A DNA stretch of 64,000 nt from Aromatoleum anaerobium (GCF_012910705.2 NZ_WTVG02000038.1:372001-436000), one strand, 5' to 3'. Shown: positions 19,000 to 25,506, numbered from the stretch's first letter. The notes: generated from the letters alone by a model not told the origin. Numbers and translations are program-made.

Positions 19000-19020
19000 T
19001 GTAATAACCTTGTTATTACA
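19000..19020 (-). promoter_or_regulatory. mazE operator palindrome
   Basis: Arms TGTAATAAC (19000-19008) and GTTATTACA (19012-19020) are perfect inverted repeats around a 3-base centre, 15 bases upstream of the mazE start. MazE/MazEF complexes are known to repress their own promoter at such palindromes. Confidence 0.75.
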
Positions 19021-19112
19021 TCAGAGACGAGTCCAGTCCGCAAGACGAGAAACACATATCCTTTTCCGGAATTCACACGAAACGCTGCTGCTACCGGAAA
19101 TCACAAAATCAC

Positions 19113-19186
19113 AAAGCCCGTAACAGCGCGGGCTTTATCGATTATTGCGACGTGCTGCGACCCGCAACCTCATTCAATTGCACCTG
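19113..19186. repeat. Left attachment-site repeat (attL-like)
   Basis: A hairpin terminator (AAAGCCCG, 19113-19120, with CGGGCTTT, 19129-19136), then a 25-base core at 19137-19161 that matches 33757-33781 with two differences, then CATTCAAT and GCACCTG, which echo the last codons of yicC. Order and orientation are the same as at the right end. The remaining stretch to 19329 has no supported gene. Confidence 0.75.
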
Positions 19187-19246
19187 AATGTCGAAGACGC
19201 CTTGGATGCCTTGCAAATACAGGGCGCTTGCCTTTCTATCGCCCGA

Positions 19247-19268
19247 TTGGGTGCACGCTTGGGTGCAC
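19247..19268 (+). repeat. Paired TTGGGTGCAC sites, left end
   Basis: Two direct copies of TTGGGTGCAC at 19247-19256 and 19259-19268, 12 bases apart, about 86 bases inside the left core. The same pair with the same spacing occurs inside the right end. These are probable arm-type sites for the integrase or its accessory factor. Confidence 0.65.
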
Positions 19269-19329
19269 AGCCTCGAACCGCTTGGAGGACTGGCGCGTCC
19301 TGAGGGGCAGCCTACGGCCGCCTTCCCTG

Positions 19330-19890
19330 TCAGTCCTTCGCACATGCCCGCTTCACGCTGGCCGCTGAAATCCCGAAGTGCTCCGCCGTCGCCTTGATGC
19401 TGGCGGAGTTCGCCGCACGCCAAGCCAACACGGCCGCATCATCGATTGCCTTGGTCCTGCCCAAGTTCTTGCCTTCGGCCCGCGCACGCTCAAGGCCCGC
19501 GAGTTGCCGGGCTTTAAGGTTCTCCCGCTCCAGCTCCGCGACCGCAGCCAGCATCGTAAGCATGAGCTTTCCGGCGGGAGTTGCCAGGTCGAAACCTTCA
19601 CGCATGGAAACGACGGACACGCCCTTCGCCTTCAGCGCCTCCACCGTGTTCAGCACATCGATCGTGTTGCGCCCGAGGCGGTCAATCGCGACGACCACCA
19701 CTACATCACCCTCGCGCACGTACGCGAGCAGGGCCGCCATTCCGAGACGCTGGGACGCAGCGACCGAACCGGACACGCCGTCATCCGAGAACCACTTGCT
19801 CACCGCGTACCGGGCCGCGATGGTGCGACGCTGGTTCTCGCAGGTTTGATCGTCCGTCGAGACGCGGGAGTAAGCAACGATGGAGGACAT
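19330..19890 (-). CDS. Serine recombinase (resolvase/invertase family)
   Basis: 186 residues. The catalytic domain starts AYSRVSTDDQ with the nucleophile Ser11. IDRLGRNTIDVLNTVEAL and LMLTMLAAVAELERE are standard resolvase motifs, and a C-terminal helix-turn-helix (IKATAEHFGISAASVKRACA) binds DNA. The length is that of small Tn3-type resolvases/invertases. It sits beside the left end of the element. Upstream, at 19919-20020, are alternating TGGCTCA-type repeats that could be its recombination or operator site. Confidence 0.92.
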   Translation of the reverse strand: MSSIVAYSRVSTDDQTCENQRRTIAARYAVSKWFSDDGVSGSVAASQRLGMAALLAYVREGDVVVVVAIDRLGRNTIDVLNTVEALKAKGVSVVSMREGFDLATPAGKLMLTMLAAVAELERENLKARQLAGLERARAEGKNLGRTKAIDDAAVLAWRAANSASIKATAEHFGISAASVKRACAKD

Positions 19891-19918
19891 GGCGAGTTCT
19901 CTTCTGGCTTAAAATGTA

Positions 19919-20020
19919 TGGCTCAGATATTAACCTAGCTCAAATATCAAATCAACAATTTTGAGCCATGCCCGCAGGGCTGTTTTCGTCATGGCTCAAA
20001 AGCCCTACCTTTTGAGCCAC
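19919..20020. repeat. Alternating TGGCTCAAAA repeats upstream of the recombinase
   Basis: Copies: TGGCTCAGA at 19919, TTTTGAGCCATG at 19959-19970, CATGGCTCAAAA at 19990-20001, and TTTTGAGCCAC at 20010-20020. The second and third form a perfect 12-base inverted repeat with a 19-base centre. Such dyad sub-sites are typical of resolvase res/operator regions. The region is AT-rich relative to its surroundings. Confidence 0.6.
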
Positions 20021-20130
20021 AAGAGGCACCCTGAGCGGAGAAGGATTTGGCTCACTTCTTCCAGGGCCATCCCCCGCACGCACGGACAAGGCAGGCCACG
20101 AATTTCTCCCCCTATCCGCCCGGAGGGTCA

Positions 20131-20170
20131 CTGCCAAAACTGCCAAAAGCCCTTTTGGCAGTTTTGGCAG
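20131..20170. terminator. Perfect 18-bp hairpin with internal CTGCCAAAA repeats, copy 1
   Basis: The left arm at 20131-20148 is two tandem CTGCCAAAA units, then GCCC, then the exact reverse complement at 20153-20170. It lies just past the stop of the DUF3987 3' fragment. It could be a bidirectional terminator or a protein-binding site. The second copy is at 21455-21494. Confidence 0.6.
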
Positions 20171-20207
20171 TACGGTCCCCGGCGTATATGGGGGAAAATT
20201 TTCCGGC

Positions 20208-20360
20208 TCAGTGCGTCGGCAGCTCCGGCGGCAAGGCCTTCGGGTTCGACACGTACAGGGTCTTGACTCGCCCGCGAGTCGGTTCCTGCCACGCCTCCAG
20301 GTGCCCCAGCTCGACGAGCAGCGCCAGCGCATCGGCGACCCGCTTCTGATCGGCCAGGCC
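20208..20360 (-). pseudogene. Duplicated 3' fragment of the DUF3987 gene
   Basis: Encodes the last 50 residues of the DUF3987 protein (GLADQKRVADALALLVELGH to PPELPTH) with one synonymous-type base change from the intact gene. Upstream of 20360 the frame runs into unrelated sequence, so this is a truncated copy, not a gene. Confidence 0.85.
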
Positions 20361-20403
20361 GCGCGTAGAATGAAACGAGCCCCAGTGCTGCCCCCCGCCC
20401 CTC

Positions 20404-20670
20404 ATGCTGATGCCGATCTTGTCCATGCTTCGCCAGTTCCTGGTTACCTTCGCGTTCGAGCTGGTTGCGGTCGCGCCATCGGTGTGGCTCGCCGACACGT
20501 GGGGGCGGGCTGCGCTCGAACACGGCGCCGAGTTCGGCGTCTATGTGGTGCTGTTGCCGTTGGTGACCGGCGCTGGCGTGATTGCCTTGGAACCGCTCAA
20601 GCTCGCGGTCGAACGTTTGGTGCTGGCGCGGCTCCCTGGTCTCACTTCCGCGCCGCGCCCACCGTGCTGA
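20404..20670 (+). CDS. Possible small two-helix membrane protein
   Basis: 88 codons with two hydrophobic stretches (FLVTFAFELVAVAPSVWLA and FGVYVVLLPLVTGAGVIAL) separated by a charged loop, as in a small inner-membrane protein. No family is recognised and there is no clear ribosome site. It is the only plus-strand ORF in this part of the element apart from brnA. Low confidence. Confidence 0.3.
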   Translation: MLMPILSMLRQFLVTFAFELVAVAPSVWLADTWGRAALEHGAEFGVYVVLLPLVTGAGVIALEPLKLAVERLVLARLPGLTSAPRPPC

Positions 20671-20705
20671 TCCAGTCGCTCCACCCGAGATGCGGGGTTG
20701 CTCGG

Positions 20706-20990
20706 TCAGGCGGCAATCCGCCCCACCGGCGGGCGTTCCTTGGCGCGCTCGCCGGCTGCCCATAGGTCGCGCTGCGTCTGGAGCTTCAGCCAATACCCCG
20801 GCGTCGTGCCCAGGGCTTCGGACAAGCGCAAGTCCATATCGGCCGTGATGGCAGCGTGTCCATGCAGGATGCGCGAGAGCATCACGCGGCTGATGTCCAG
20901 GTGCGCGGCGAAAGCGGTTACGCTCATGTCGAGGTCTTCGAGCCAGCCGGCAAGCAATTCGCCAGGCGGCGCGGGGTTGTGCATGTCCAT
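20706..20990 (-). CDS. higA: HigA-family antitoxin
   Basis: 94 residues from ATG 20990 (ATG 20984 also possible). The XRE-type HTH of HigA is clear: PAPPGELLAGWLEDLDMSVTAFAAHLDISRVMLSRILHG, then ADMDLRLSEALGTTPGYWLKLQ. It binds its own promoter and neutralises HigB. As is typical for this type, the toxin gene precedes it, with a 10-base gap. Confidence 0.93.
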   Translation of the reverse strand: MDMHNPAPPGELLAGWLEDLDMSVTAFAAHLDISRVMLSRILHGHAAITADMDLRLSEALGTTPGYWLKLQTQRDLWAAGERAKERPPVGRIAA

Positions 20991-21000
20991 GTCTCGGGCC

Positions 21001-21279
21001 TCAGTGATAGTCCAAGTAGTCCAGTAGCTCCACGTCCGTCCCGTCGAAGCGGAACACAAGGCGCCAGTTCGCCTGCACCGTCATGGCGAGAAAGCCGGCG
21101 CGGTCGCCTGACAGGCCGTGCATGCGCCAGGAAGGGCGGGTCAAGTCTTGCGGACCGGCGGCGACGTTCAGGGCGGCGAGCATTTCCCGCAGGCGCTTGG
21201 CGTGCATCGGCTGGATGCCGGCTTGGCCGCCAGTGCGGAAAAAGGCTTCCAGCCCCTTGTGGCGGAACGAGACAATCAT
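21001..21279 (-). CDS. higB: HigB-family ribosome-dependent mRNA interferase toxin
   Basis: 92 residues of the RelE/HigB fold: SFRHKGLEAFFRTG at the start, KRLREMLAALN, RPSWRMHGLSGDRAGFLAMTVQANWRLVFRF, and the C-terminal LDYLDYH. It is first in the higBA operon. A TATACA -10-like hexamer lies a few bases before the ATG on the minus strand with TTCCTG 16 bases further up, implying a near-leaderless message. The module sits precisely between two 260-base repeats. Confidence 0.93.
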   Translation of the reverse strand: MIVSFRHKGLEAFFRTGGQAGIQPMHAKRLREMLAALNVAAGPQDLTRPSWRMHGLSGDRAGFLAMTVQANWRLVFRFDGTDVELLDYLDYH

Positions 21280-21360
21280 AAAATGTATATCGCAGCTTTA
21301 CAATTCAGGAAGCTACCCTCCTGCGCAGTTCCGTTGCCTGCGCGCGGACGAGGCGTAGAG

Positions 21361-21382
21361 ATTGGCACAAAATCGTGCCGAT
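21361..21382. promoter_or_regulatory. Inverted repeat upstream of higBA
   Basis: ATTGGCAC (21361-21368) and GTGCCGAT (21375-21382) form an 8-base inverted repeat with one mismatch around a 6-base centre, about 80 bases upstream of higB. It may be an operator for HigA or for the DUF3987 operon; the position is rather far for the former. Confidence 0.35.
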
Positions 21383-21424
21383 CTATGGCCATCCCCCAAA
21401 CCCCCACGGACGAGGCACGGTCCG

Positions 21425-21684
21425 AATTTCTCCCCCTATCCGCCCGGAGGGTCACTGCCAAAACTGCCAAAAGCCCTTTTGGCAGTTTTGGCAGTACGGT
21501 CCCCGGCGTATATGGGGGAAAATTTTCCGGCTCAGTGCGTCGGCAACTCCGGCGGCAAGGCCTTCGGGTTCGACACGTACAGGGTCTTGACTCGCCCGCG
21601 AGTCGGTTCCTGCCACGCCTCCAGGTGCCCCAGCTCGACGAGCAGCGCCAGCGCATCGGCGACCCGCTTCTGATCGGCCAGGCC
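21425..21684. repeat. 260-base direct duplication, copy 2
   Basis: The copy that forms the native 3' end of the DUF3987 gene and its downstream hairpin. It differs from copy 1 by one base. Centre-to-centre distance is 1324 bases; higBA and the truncated copy lie between. Confidence 0.92.
21455..21494 (-). terminator. Perfect 18-bp hairpin after the DUF3987 gene, copy 2
   Basis: Same structure as at 20131-20170: tandem CTGCCAAAA, GCCC loop, and the exact reverse complement. It starts 38 bases past the DUF3987 stop, so a transcription terminator is the simplest reading. No long U tract follows, which leaves a protein-binding role open. Confidence 0.6.
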
Positions 21685-23118
21685 CGACCACCCCGGCCGC
21701 CACACGTCCCGGCTCCCGAACCCCTCCCGTGGCAGATCGCCTTTCGCGATCCGCGCGAGGAGGCGCTGGGCTGTGTCGGCATCGCACGACTGAGCCACGC
21801 CGTAGCAACGGCGCGCGTGCGTCTGCAGGTAGGCGCCCCAGTGCAGCGCGCGCAGAGCCGAGGCGAAGCCCACCGGGCCGGTGTGCCCGTCCGCCAGATG
21901 GAAGGTGAGGGCCAGGGCAGGGACGAGCTTCCGATACTTGGCCAGATGGGATTCGAGGGCGGGGAATAGATCGCCCGTGCGCAAGCCCGCTTCGAAGTGC
22001 GTTCGCCAGTCCGTGAAGGCTTCCAGGGCTTCGGCGTCGAAGCGCAGGAAGGGCGGCGCGTCGGCGGCCTCCAGCTCGGCGCCGCGGGCCAGCGGGTCGA
22101 GTGCGTCCAGATCGTCAAAGACGGCGAACGCTGCGGCCTTCGCGGGACCGTCCGGGTAGCGGTCGACGTTCTTCCACGCGCCGCCGGTCTCGGGCCATAC
22201 CAGCAGGCCGAAGCGGGCCAGCATGCCGTCGTCGGACGCACCGCCCCGCATGGCGGCGCGCAGGTATTCCCCCAGGGGGCCGGGCTGGGCACCGCCAATC
22301 ACCCCCAGGCACACCGCAGGCACGCGCCGATGACCGCGGCCGATGCGGTCGAACGTCCAGCCATCCTTGCCGTTCCATCCGGTCATCAGGAAGGCGCGCA
22401 GTTCGGCCGCGTCTTCCCGGTCGAGGCCGGCGAGCCAGCCGGGCAGCTCGTCGCGGACCACGAGCAGGCCGCGGGGGTTCTCGATCAGCTTTTCGGCGAG
22501 GGCTTCGACCGTTGCCGAGGCGACGGTGTAGCGGCGCAGGATCGGCGCCTCGTCGGCGTCGGGGCTGGTGAAGCTGGCCACGTCCACCAGGGCGTTCGGG
22601 TTCTTCCGTAGCGTCTTGGTCGCTTCGGCCCGGCGGGCATCCGCCCGTGCCTTCGCGATCTCCGCCTCTGCCCGCCACGTCGCTTGCGCCCCCTGCCACT
22701 CATCCAGGGCACGGGCTTCGAGGCGCACCACCGGGGCGAGGGCGGCCATCATGGCGGGGCTTTTCATCATCCCCGGCCGCCCCACGATGCAGCCCCACAG
22801 ATTGGGGAATTCCTGCCAATCGCTCATCGCCTGCGGCCGGATCGCACAGCGCCGGCCGATCAGGTTGCCGGCCGCAGTCACCATCGGCACCGCGACGAAG
22901 TCCGGCGGGCACTGCATACGCTCGGAGACATCCCGCACCCAGGGGCGCAGGCGCTCGGGGAGCATGGCGTAATCGAACGGGGCGACAGGCGGCAGGCCTT
23001 CGGGAAGGGGGTGGGGATCGGGCCAGGCGGACACGGGCCACGTGCGCGGATCGCCCAAGGCCGGGGCCAGGGCGGCGCGCTCGTCGCTGCGGGCAGGCTC
23101 GTAGGGCGTCGCCTTCAT
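21532..23118 (-). CDS. DUF3987 domain protein (phage/satellite ATPase-like)
   Basis: 528 residues from ATG 23118, chosen because it overlaps the preceding stop as ATGA like every junction in this operon; ATG 23124 is an alternative. DUF3987 (YfjI-like) features include AVPMVTAAGNLIGRRCAIRP, a P-loop-like GRPGMMKSP, LVVRDELPGWLAGL, and FDRIGRGHRRVPAVCLGVIGGAQP. Such proteins occur in phages, P4-like satellites and integrative elements, and are presumed to act in DNA replication or maintenance, but their biochemistry is not settled. It is the last gene of a six-gene operon. Its last codons are duplicated at 20208. Confidence 0.88.
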   Translation of the reverse strand: MKATPYEPARSDERAALAPALGDPRTWPVSAWPDPHPLPEGLPPVAPFDYAMLPERLRPWVRDVSERMQCPPDFVAVPMVTAAGNLIGRRCAIRPQAMSDWQEFPNLWGCIVGRPGMMKSPAMMAALAPVVRLEARALDEWQGAQATWRAEAEIAKARADARRAEATKTLRKNPNALVDVASFTSPDADEAPILRRYTVASATVEALAEKLIENPRGLLVVRDELPGWLAGLDREDAAELRAFLMTGWNGKDGWTFDRIGRGHRRVPAVCLGVIGGAQPGPLGEYLRAAMRGGASDDGMLARFGLLVWPETGGAWKNVDRYPDGPAKAAAFAVFDDLDALDPLARGAELEAADAPPFLRFDAEALEAFTDWRTHFEAGLRTGDLFPALESHLAKYRKLVPALALTFHLADGHTGPVGFASALRALHWGAYLQTHARRCYGVAQSCDADTAQRLLARIAKGDLPREGFGSRDVWRPGWSGLADQKRVADALALLVELGHLEAWQEPTRGRVKTLYVSNPKALPPELPTH

Positions 23119-23531
23119 GGCCACACCTCCACGCCGCGTGCGGCACTCACGATGAATTCAGCCGCCGGGGTGCCGCCGGGCCGCAGCAGGATCAGCCGCT
23201 TTGGCCGTGCGGCGATCAGCTCCCGGAGCAACGCCCGCACGCGCCCCTCATCGGCACCAGGGCGGACGACGGCGAGCACGTCGAGGGCCGCCAGGTAACG
23301 CCAGTCGAGCAGATGCGGCCGCGCGTCGATCGGGCAGCAGATCGCCGGCCCGAGGGTCGAGGCGCAGCGGCGGCGCGTGGGCCAGTGATCGAGATAGACC
23401 CGCACCTGGCGATTGGCGGGCACCAGGCCGCGCGCACGGGCGTTGGCCAGTTCGCGGGCATAGGCGGGCAGGCGCCGGCCCGGCGAGCACCGCCAGACCG
23501 ACAGGGGCGAACTCGATCGCGAGGCGCTCAT
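23115..23531 (-). CDS. Hypothetical protein of the DUF3987 operon
   Basis: 138 residues from ATG 23531. Arg-rich, with VPANRQVRVYLDHWPTRRRC, PICCPIDARP-like and LLRELIAARPKRLILLRPGG segments; it has the look of a small nucleic-acid-associated alpha/beta protein, but no family is recognised. Start and stop both overlap neighbours as ATGA (23528-23531 and 23115-23118), so translation is probably coupled throughout. An in-frame ATG at 23543 would break that pattern. Confidence 0.7.
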   Translation of the reverse strand: MSASRSSSPLSVWRCSPGRRLPAYARELANARARGLVPANRQVRVYLDHWPTRRRCASTLGPAICCPIDARPHLLDWRYLAALDVLAVVRPGADEGRVRALLRELIAARPKRLILLRPGGTPAAEFIVSAARGVEVWP

Positions 23532-23665
23532 GGCGTGCCCCATGCGGCAAGCGTCGGGGCAGCGCCGGAGGACTGCCCTGTACGGGCAACGGCCGTTTCA
23601 TAGTCGATCGTGCCGACCAAGGCGAAGGACGCGAACAGCACAGCGAGGATGAGGGCGGTTTTCAT
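23528..23665 (-). CDS. 45-residue putative membrane or exported peptide
   Basis: The frame starts MKTALILAVLFASFALVGTID and ends GAAPTLAAWGTP. The first 20 residues are a single hydrophobic helix after one Lys, as in a small membrane protein or signal peptide. Start (23663-23665) and stop (23528-23530) each overlap the adjacent gene as ATGA, which is strong evidence that this very short gene is real. Function unknown. Confidence 0.65.
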   Translation of the reverse strand: MKTALILAVLFASFALVGTIDYETAVARTGQSSGAAPTLAAWGTP

Positions 23666-23949
23666 GCTTCGCCCCCTGTCTCAGGAAGGGCGATCCGCAC
23701 GTGATTCGCAATCTTCGCGGTCTCTTCGATGTCATCGCCCAATGCGGACATCACCGCGCAGGCAAGGTCGCGAATCCGCGCCGACAGCCCGCGCACAACC
23801 AAGCGCGCGGGGCCGGCGCTGGGTCCGACCGTCGAGCAAAGCGCATTGCATAGCTCTTCAATCTCCCACGCCGCCTCCAGCGCGAGCCCATGCCGCGCGG
23901 TTCCAATGACGATCGTGTCGCCGACTTCCACCAGGTCAGGGGCGCTCAT
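23662..23949 (-). CDS. Hypothetical protein of the DUF3987 operon
   Basis: 95 residues with an amphipathic helical pattern (ALEAAWEIEELCNALC, LSARIRDLACAVMSAL, DDIEETAKIANHVRIAL). No recognised family. It overlaps both neighbours as ATGA. Together with the next gene up it may form small helical accessory subunits, but that is only a guess from composition and coupling. Confidence 0.7.
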   Translation of the reverse strand: MSAPDLVEVGDTIVIGTARHGLALEAAWEIEELCNALCSTVGPSAGPARLVVRGLSARIRDLACAVMSALGDDIEETAKIANHVRIALPETGGEA

Positions 23950-24245
23950 TTCGCGTCCCCCTCGCCGTTGATGGGCGACAGGCCCAGGGCAGCCCGCAAT
24001 ACGGTGAATCGCTCTTCCAGAGTCTCGCGCTCGCAGTCGTGCAGGTTGGCCCAGTCTTCGGCGAGATAAAGGCCGATCTTCGCGAGCTTCGCGGCCTGTG
24101 AGTGTTCGTCAGACGCATCAGCGATCGCATGGAATAGCGTCGCGAGGTCCGCAAAGCAGCTATACGCCAGGTTCGTGGCGTTGTGGGCGGTGCTCACGGC
24201 ATTCCAGGCGGCAGTAAGCAGCGGCGTATCGGTCTTCGCGCTCAT
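23946..24245 (-). CDS. Hypothetical protein of the DUF3987 operon
   Basis: 99 residues, largely alpha-helical (LLTAAWNAVSTAHNATNLAYSCFADLATLFHAI, AKLAKIGLYLAEDWANLHDCERETLEERF). No family recognised. It is linked by ATGA overlaps on both sides. Helical spacing and the acidic middle suggest a small dimeric or regulatory protein, but no function is claimed. Confidence 0.7.
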   Translation of the reverse strand: MSAKTDTPLLTAAWNAVSTAHNATNLAYSCFADLATLFHAIADASDEHSQAAKLAKIGLYLAEDWANLHDCERETLEERFTVLRAALGLSPINGEGDAK

Positions 24246-24553
24246 TTCCGACCCTCCTGCGCGAGCTGGAGGGCGGCGCGGGCTTGCCCCATCGTCTTAG
24301 GGCCGGGCTGGGTGCTGTCGTCGTAGTCCGCCACGATCGCAGCCAGCACGGCGAACAGTTCGGGCGCGGCGACGAGCAGGCGCTGGTTCGCGTCGGCTTG
24401 CTCGATGCCGACCCCGCCCGGCAGGACTTCGCAGACGGGCAGTTCGGCGCCATGAGCGGCGACGATGAGGCGATGGCCGAGGCGACGCCACGGGCCGGGG
24501 TGAAACGGGGGAATTCGGGTGTGGGCGTGCGTGCCCGTTGCGGTGCTTCGCAT
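24242..24553 (-). CDS. Hypothetical protein, first gene of the DUF3987 operon
   Basis: 103 residues from ATG 24553, chosen because AAGGAG lies 8 to 13 bases upstream; a much longer open frame upstream has no protein character. It contains GIEQADANQRLLVAAPELFAVLAAIVADYDDS, a segment shared by many small phage and island proteins of unknown role. It is the only gene in the chain with its own good ribosome site, in line with its first position. Confidence 0.7.
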   Translation of the reverse strand: MRSTATGTHAHTRIPPFHPGPWRRLGHRLIVAAHGAELPVCEVLPGGVGIEQADANQRLLVAAPELFAVLAAIVADYDDSTQPGPKTMGQARAALQLAQEGRK

Positions 24554-24712
24554 GGCTGATGCTCCTTGGTTTGCGGTTTGAATCCCGCTTCCCGCTGTCA
24601 AACGGGGGCGACGGGCGCATACGGGGTTGACAGAGCGGAACCAAGGGACCGCCAGGGCGTGAGCCCTCCCCGCAGCGCCCGCCATAGACGGAGCAACACA
24701 TGCGGTGGACGT

Positions 24713-24736
24713 AAAAAATCCGCCAGGGTGGCGGAT
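24713..24736 (-). terminator. Rho-independent terminator or attenuator ahead of the DUF3987 operon
   Basis: On the minus strand a 7-bp stem (ATCCGCC / GGCGGAT, loop of 5; 24718-24736) is followed by six U. It lies about 160 bases upstream of the first gene and downstream of the predicted promoter at 24824-24853, where a terminator would act as an attenuator. Confidence 0.6.
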
Positions 24737-24776
24737 GCGTCCGCCTTGGTTTTCCGAGCTGTCAAACCCGGTCTTG

Positions 24777-24818
24777 CCGTCAGCCCTCTCCGCTTGATGG
24801 GCGTTTGAGGGCTGACGG
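24777..24818. repeat. 12-base inverted repeat in the leader region
   Basis: CCGTCAGCCCTC (24777-24788) and GAGGGCTGACGG (24807-24818) are perfect inverted repeats with an 18-base centre. If transcription starts from the promoter just to the right, this would form the 5' hairpin of the leader RNA. Confidence 0.6.
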
Positions 24819-24823
24819 TGCGG

Positions 24824-24853
24824 ATCATGCCGGGCACGGGTCGACAGTGTCAA
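24824..24853 (-). promoter_or_regulatory. Predicted promoter of the DUF3987 operon
   Basis: Minus-strand TTGACA (24848-24853) and CATGAT (24824-24829, 4 of 6 to consensus) with an 18-base spacer. Transcription would begin near 24817, at the edge of the inverted repeat, giving a leader of about 260 bases before the first gene. Confidence 0.4.
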
Positions 24854-24990
24854 GCCAGGCGAAGGCGAAAGGGGCGGCGCGGGCGTGTGCAGACGTGTGC
24901 ACGAATCCATGCCTGCCGCATTGCAGACCGAACAGGCGCACAGAGGCGGAGCATCAACCGCGTAGTTACAAAAATCTCTTGCGTTGCCGC

Positions 24991-25010
24991 TTTAGCGTAA
25001 CTACGCTAAA
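24991..25010 (+). promoter_or_regulatory. Palindromic operator of the brnTA locus
   Basis: TTTAGCGTA and TACGCTAAA are perfect 9-base arms around AC, ending 4 bases before the brnT remnant start. BrnA is known to repress its own operon, so this is the likely site. Confidence 0.6.
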
Positions 25011-25014
25011 TCCC

Positions 25015-25120
25015 ATGGAAGTCGAGTTCAACCGTAAGAAGCGGCGAGGCACGCCGCATCATCAGCATGAGGAAAGCCAATGAACGCGAACAAGCACGCT
25101 ACGCCCACAGAATGGGTTGA
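25015..25120 (+). pseudogene. brnT toxin remnant with internal deletion
   Basis: ATG 25015 opens MEVEFNRKKR, the usual BrnT beginning. From 25049, in the next frame, ARRIISMRKANEREQARY and a stop at 25118-25120 are the BrnT C-terminus, overlapping the brnA start as in intact brnTA operons. Some 60 middle codons are missing and the two ends are out of frame, so no toxin can be made. Confidence 0.75.
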
Positions 25121-25388
25121 TCCGGACGACGCGCCGGAGCTGACCGACGAGTTTTTCGAGAAGGCAACGCCGATGATTGGCGGCCAGCCGGTCACGCTCG
25201 AACAAGCAAAGGCGGCCTTCACTCAGGCGCTCGGGCGCGGCCGCCCCAAGATCGAGAGCCCCAAGGTCGCCCTGACCGTGCGCTATGACGCCGATATCGT
25301 GGAAGCGTTCAAGGCGACCGGCAAGGGCTGGCAGACGCGCATGAACGCCGCCTTGAAGGACTGGCTCAAGACGCATTCCCCTACATAG
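25080..25388 (+). CDS. brnA: BrnA-family antitoxin
   Basis: 102 residues. WVDPDDAPELTDEFFEKA, GRPKIESPKVALTVRYDADIVEAFKATGKGWQTRMNAAL is the BrnA ribbon-helix-helix antitoxin signature, with the acidic N-terminus that contacts BrnT. It is the only well-supported plus-strand gene inside the element. Its partner toxin is destroyed, so it now acts at most as a DNA-binding repressor at the palindrome upstream or as an anti-addiction factor against other BrnT toxins. Confidence 0.9.
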   Translation: MNANKHATPTEWVDPDDAPELTDEFFEKATPMIGGQPVTLEQAKAAFTQALGRGRPKIESPKVALTVRYDADIVEAFKATGKGWQTRMNAALKDWLKTHSPT

Positions 25389-25506
25389 GCCGTCCCCTTC
25401 ATTGACCGGGAAATCGGGAGAAAGCGCCCTGCCCTCCAGACCGCACAAGCCGGGGGGTGAGTGTTGTGCACCAGACTGCGCAGGCAAGGGCCGGAAAGCC
25501 TCGATT

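Larger units (their letters stand above)
20101..20360. repeat. 260-base direct duplication, copy 1
   Basis: Identical to 21425-21684 except for one base (G versus A in the segment corresponding to the DUF3987 C-terminus). It contains the last 50 or so codons of the DUF3987 gene plus the downstream hairpin. Weaker similarity extends about 30 bases further left. Near-identity indicates a recent event. Confidence 0.92.
24554..25014. other. Regulatory intergenic region between DUF3987 operon and brnTA
   Basis: No supported gene. Besides the promoter, hairpins and palindrome listed separately, the motif GTTTGACAG (minus strand) appears near 24596-24604 and 24759-24767, with related TTGACA at 24627 (plus) and 24848 (minus). 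The spacing does not fit promoters for all, so some may be repressor sites. Confidence 0.5.

Noticed and set aside
20128-20793. Minus-strand ORF of 221 codons across the duplicated segment
   Set aside because: It reads the DUF3987 3' fragment in the wrong frame and has no protein character.
24242-24910. Long form (222 codons) of the first gene of the DUF3987 operon
   Set aside because: The extra N-terminal part crosses the predicted leader hairpins and lacks conserved-looking sequence; ATG 24553 has a good ribosome site.
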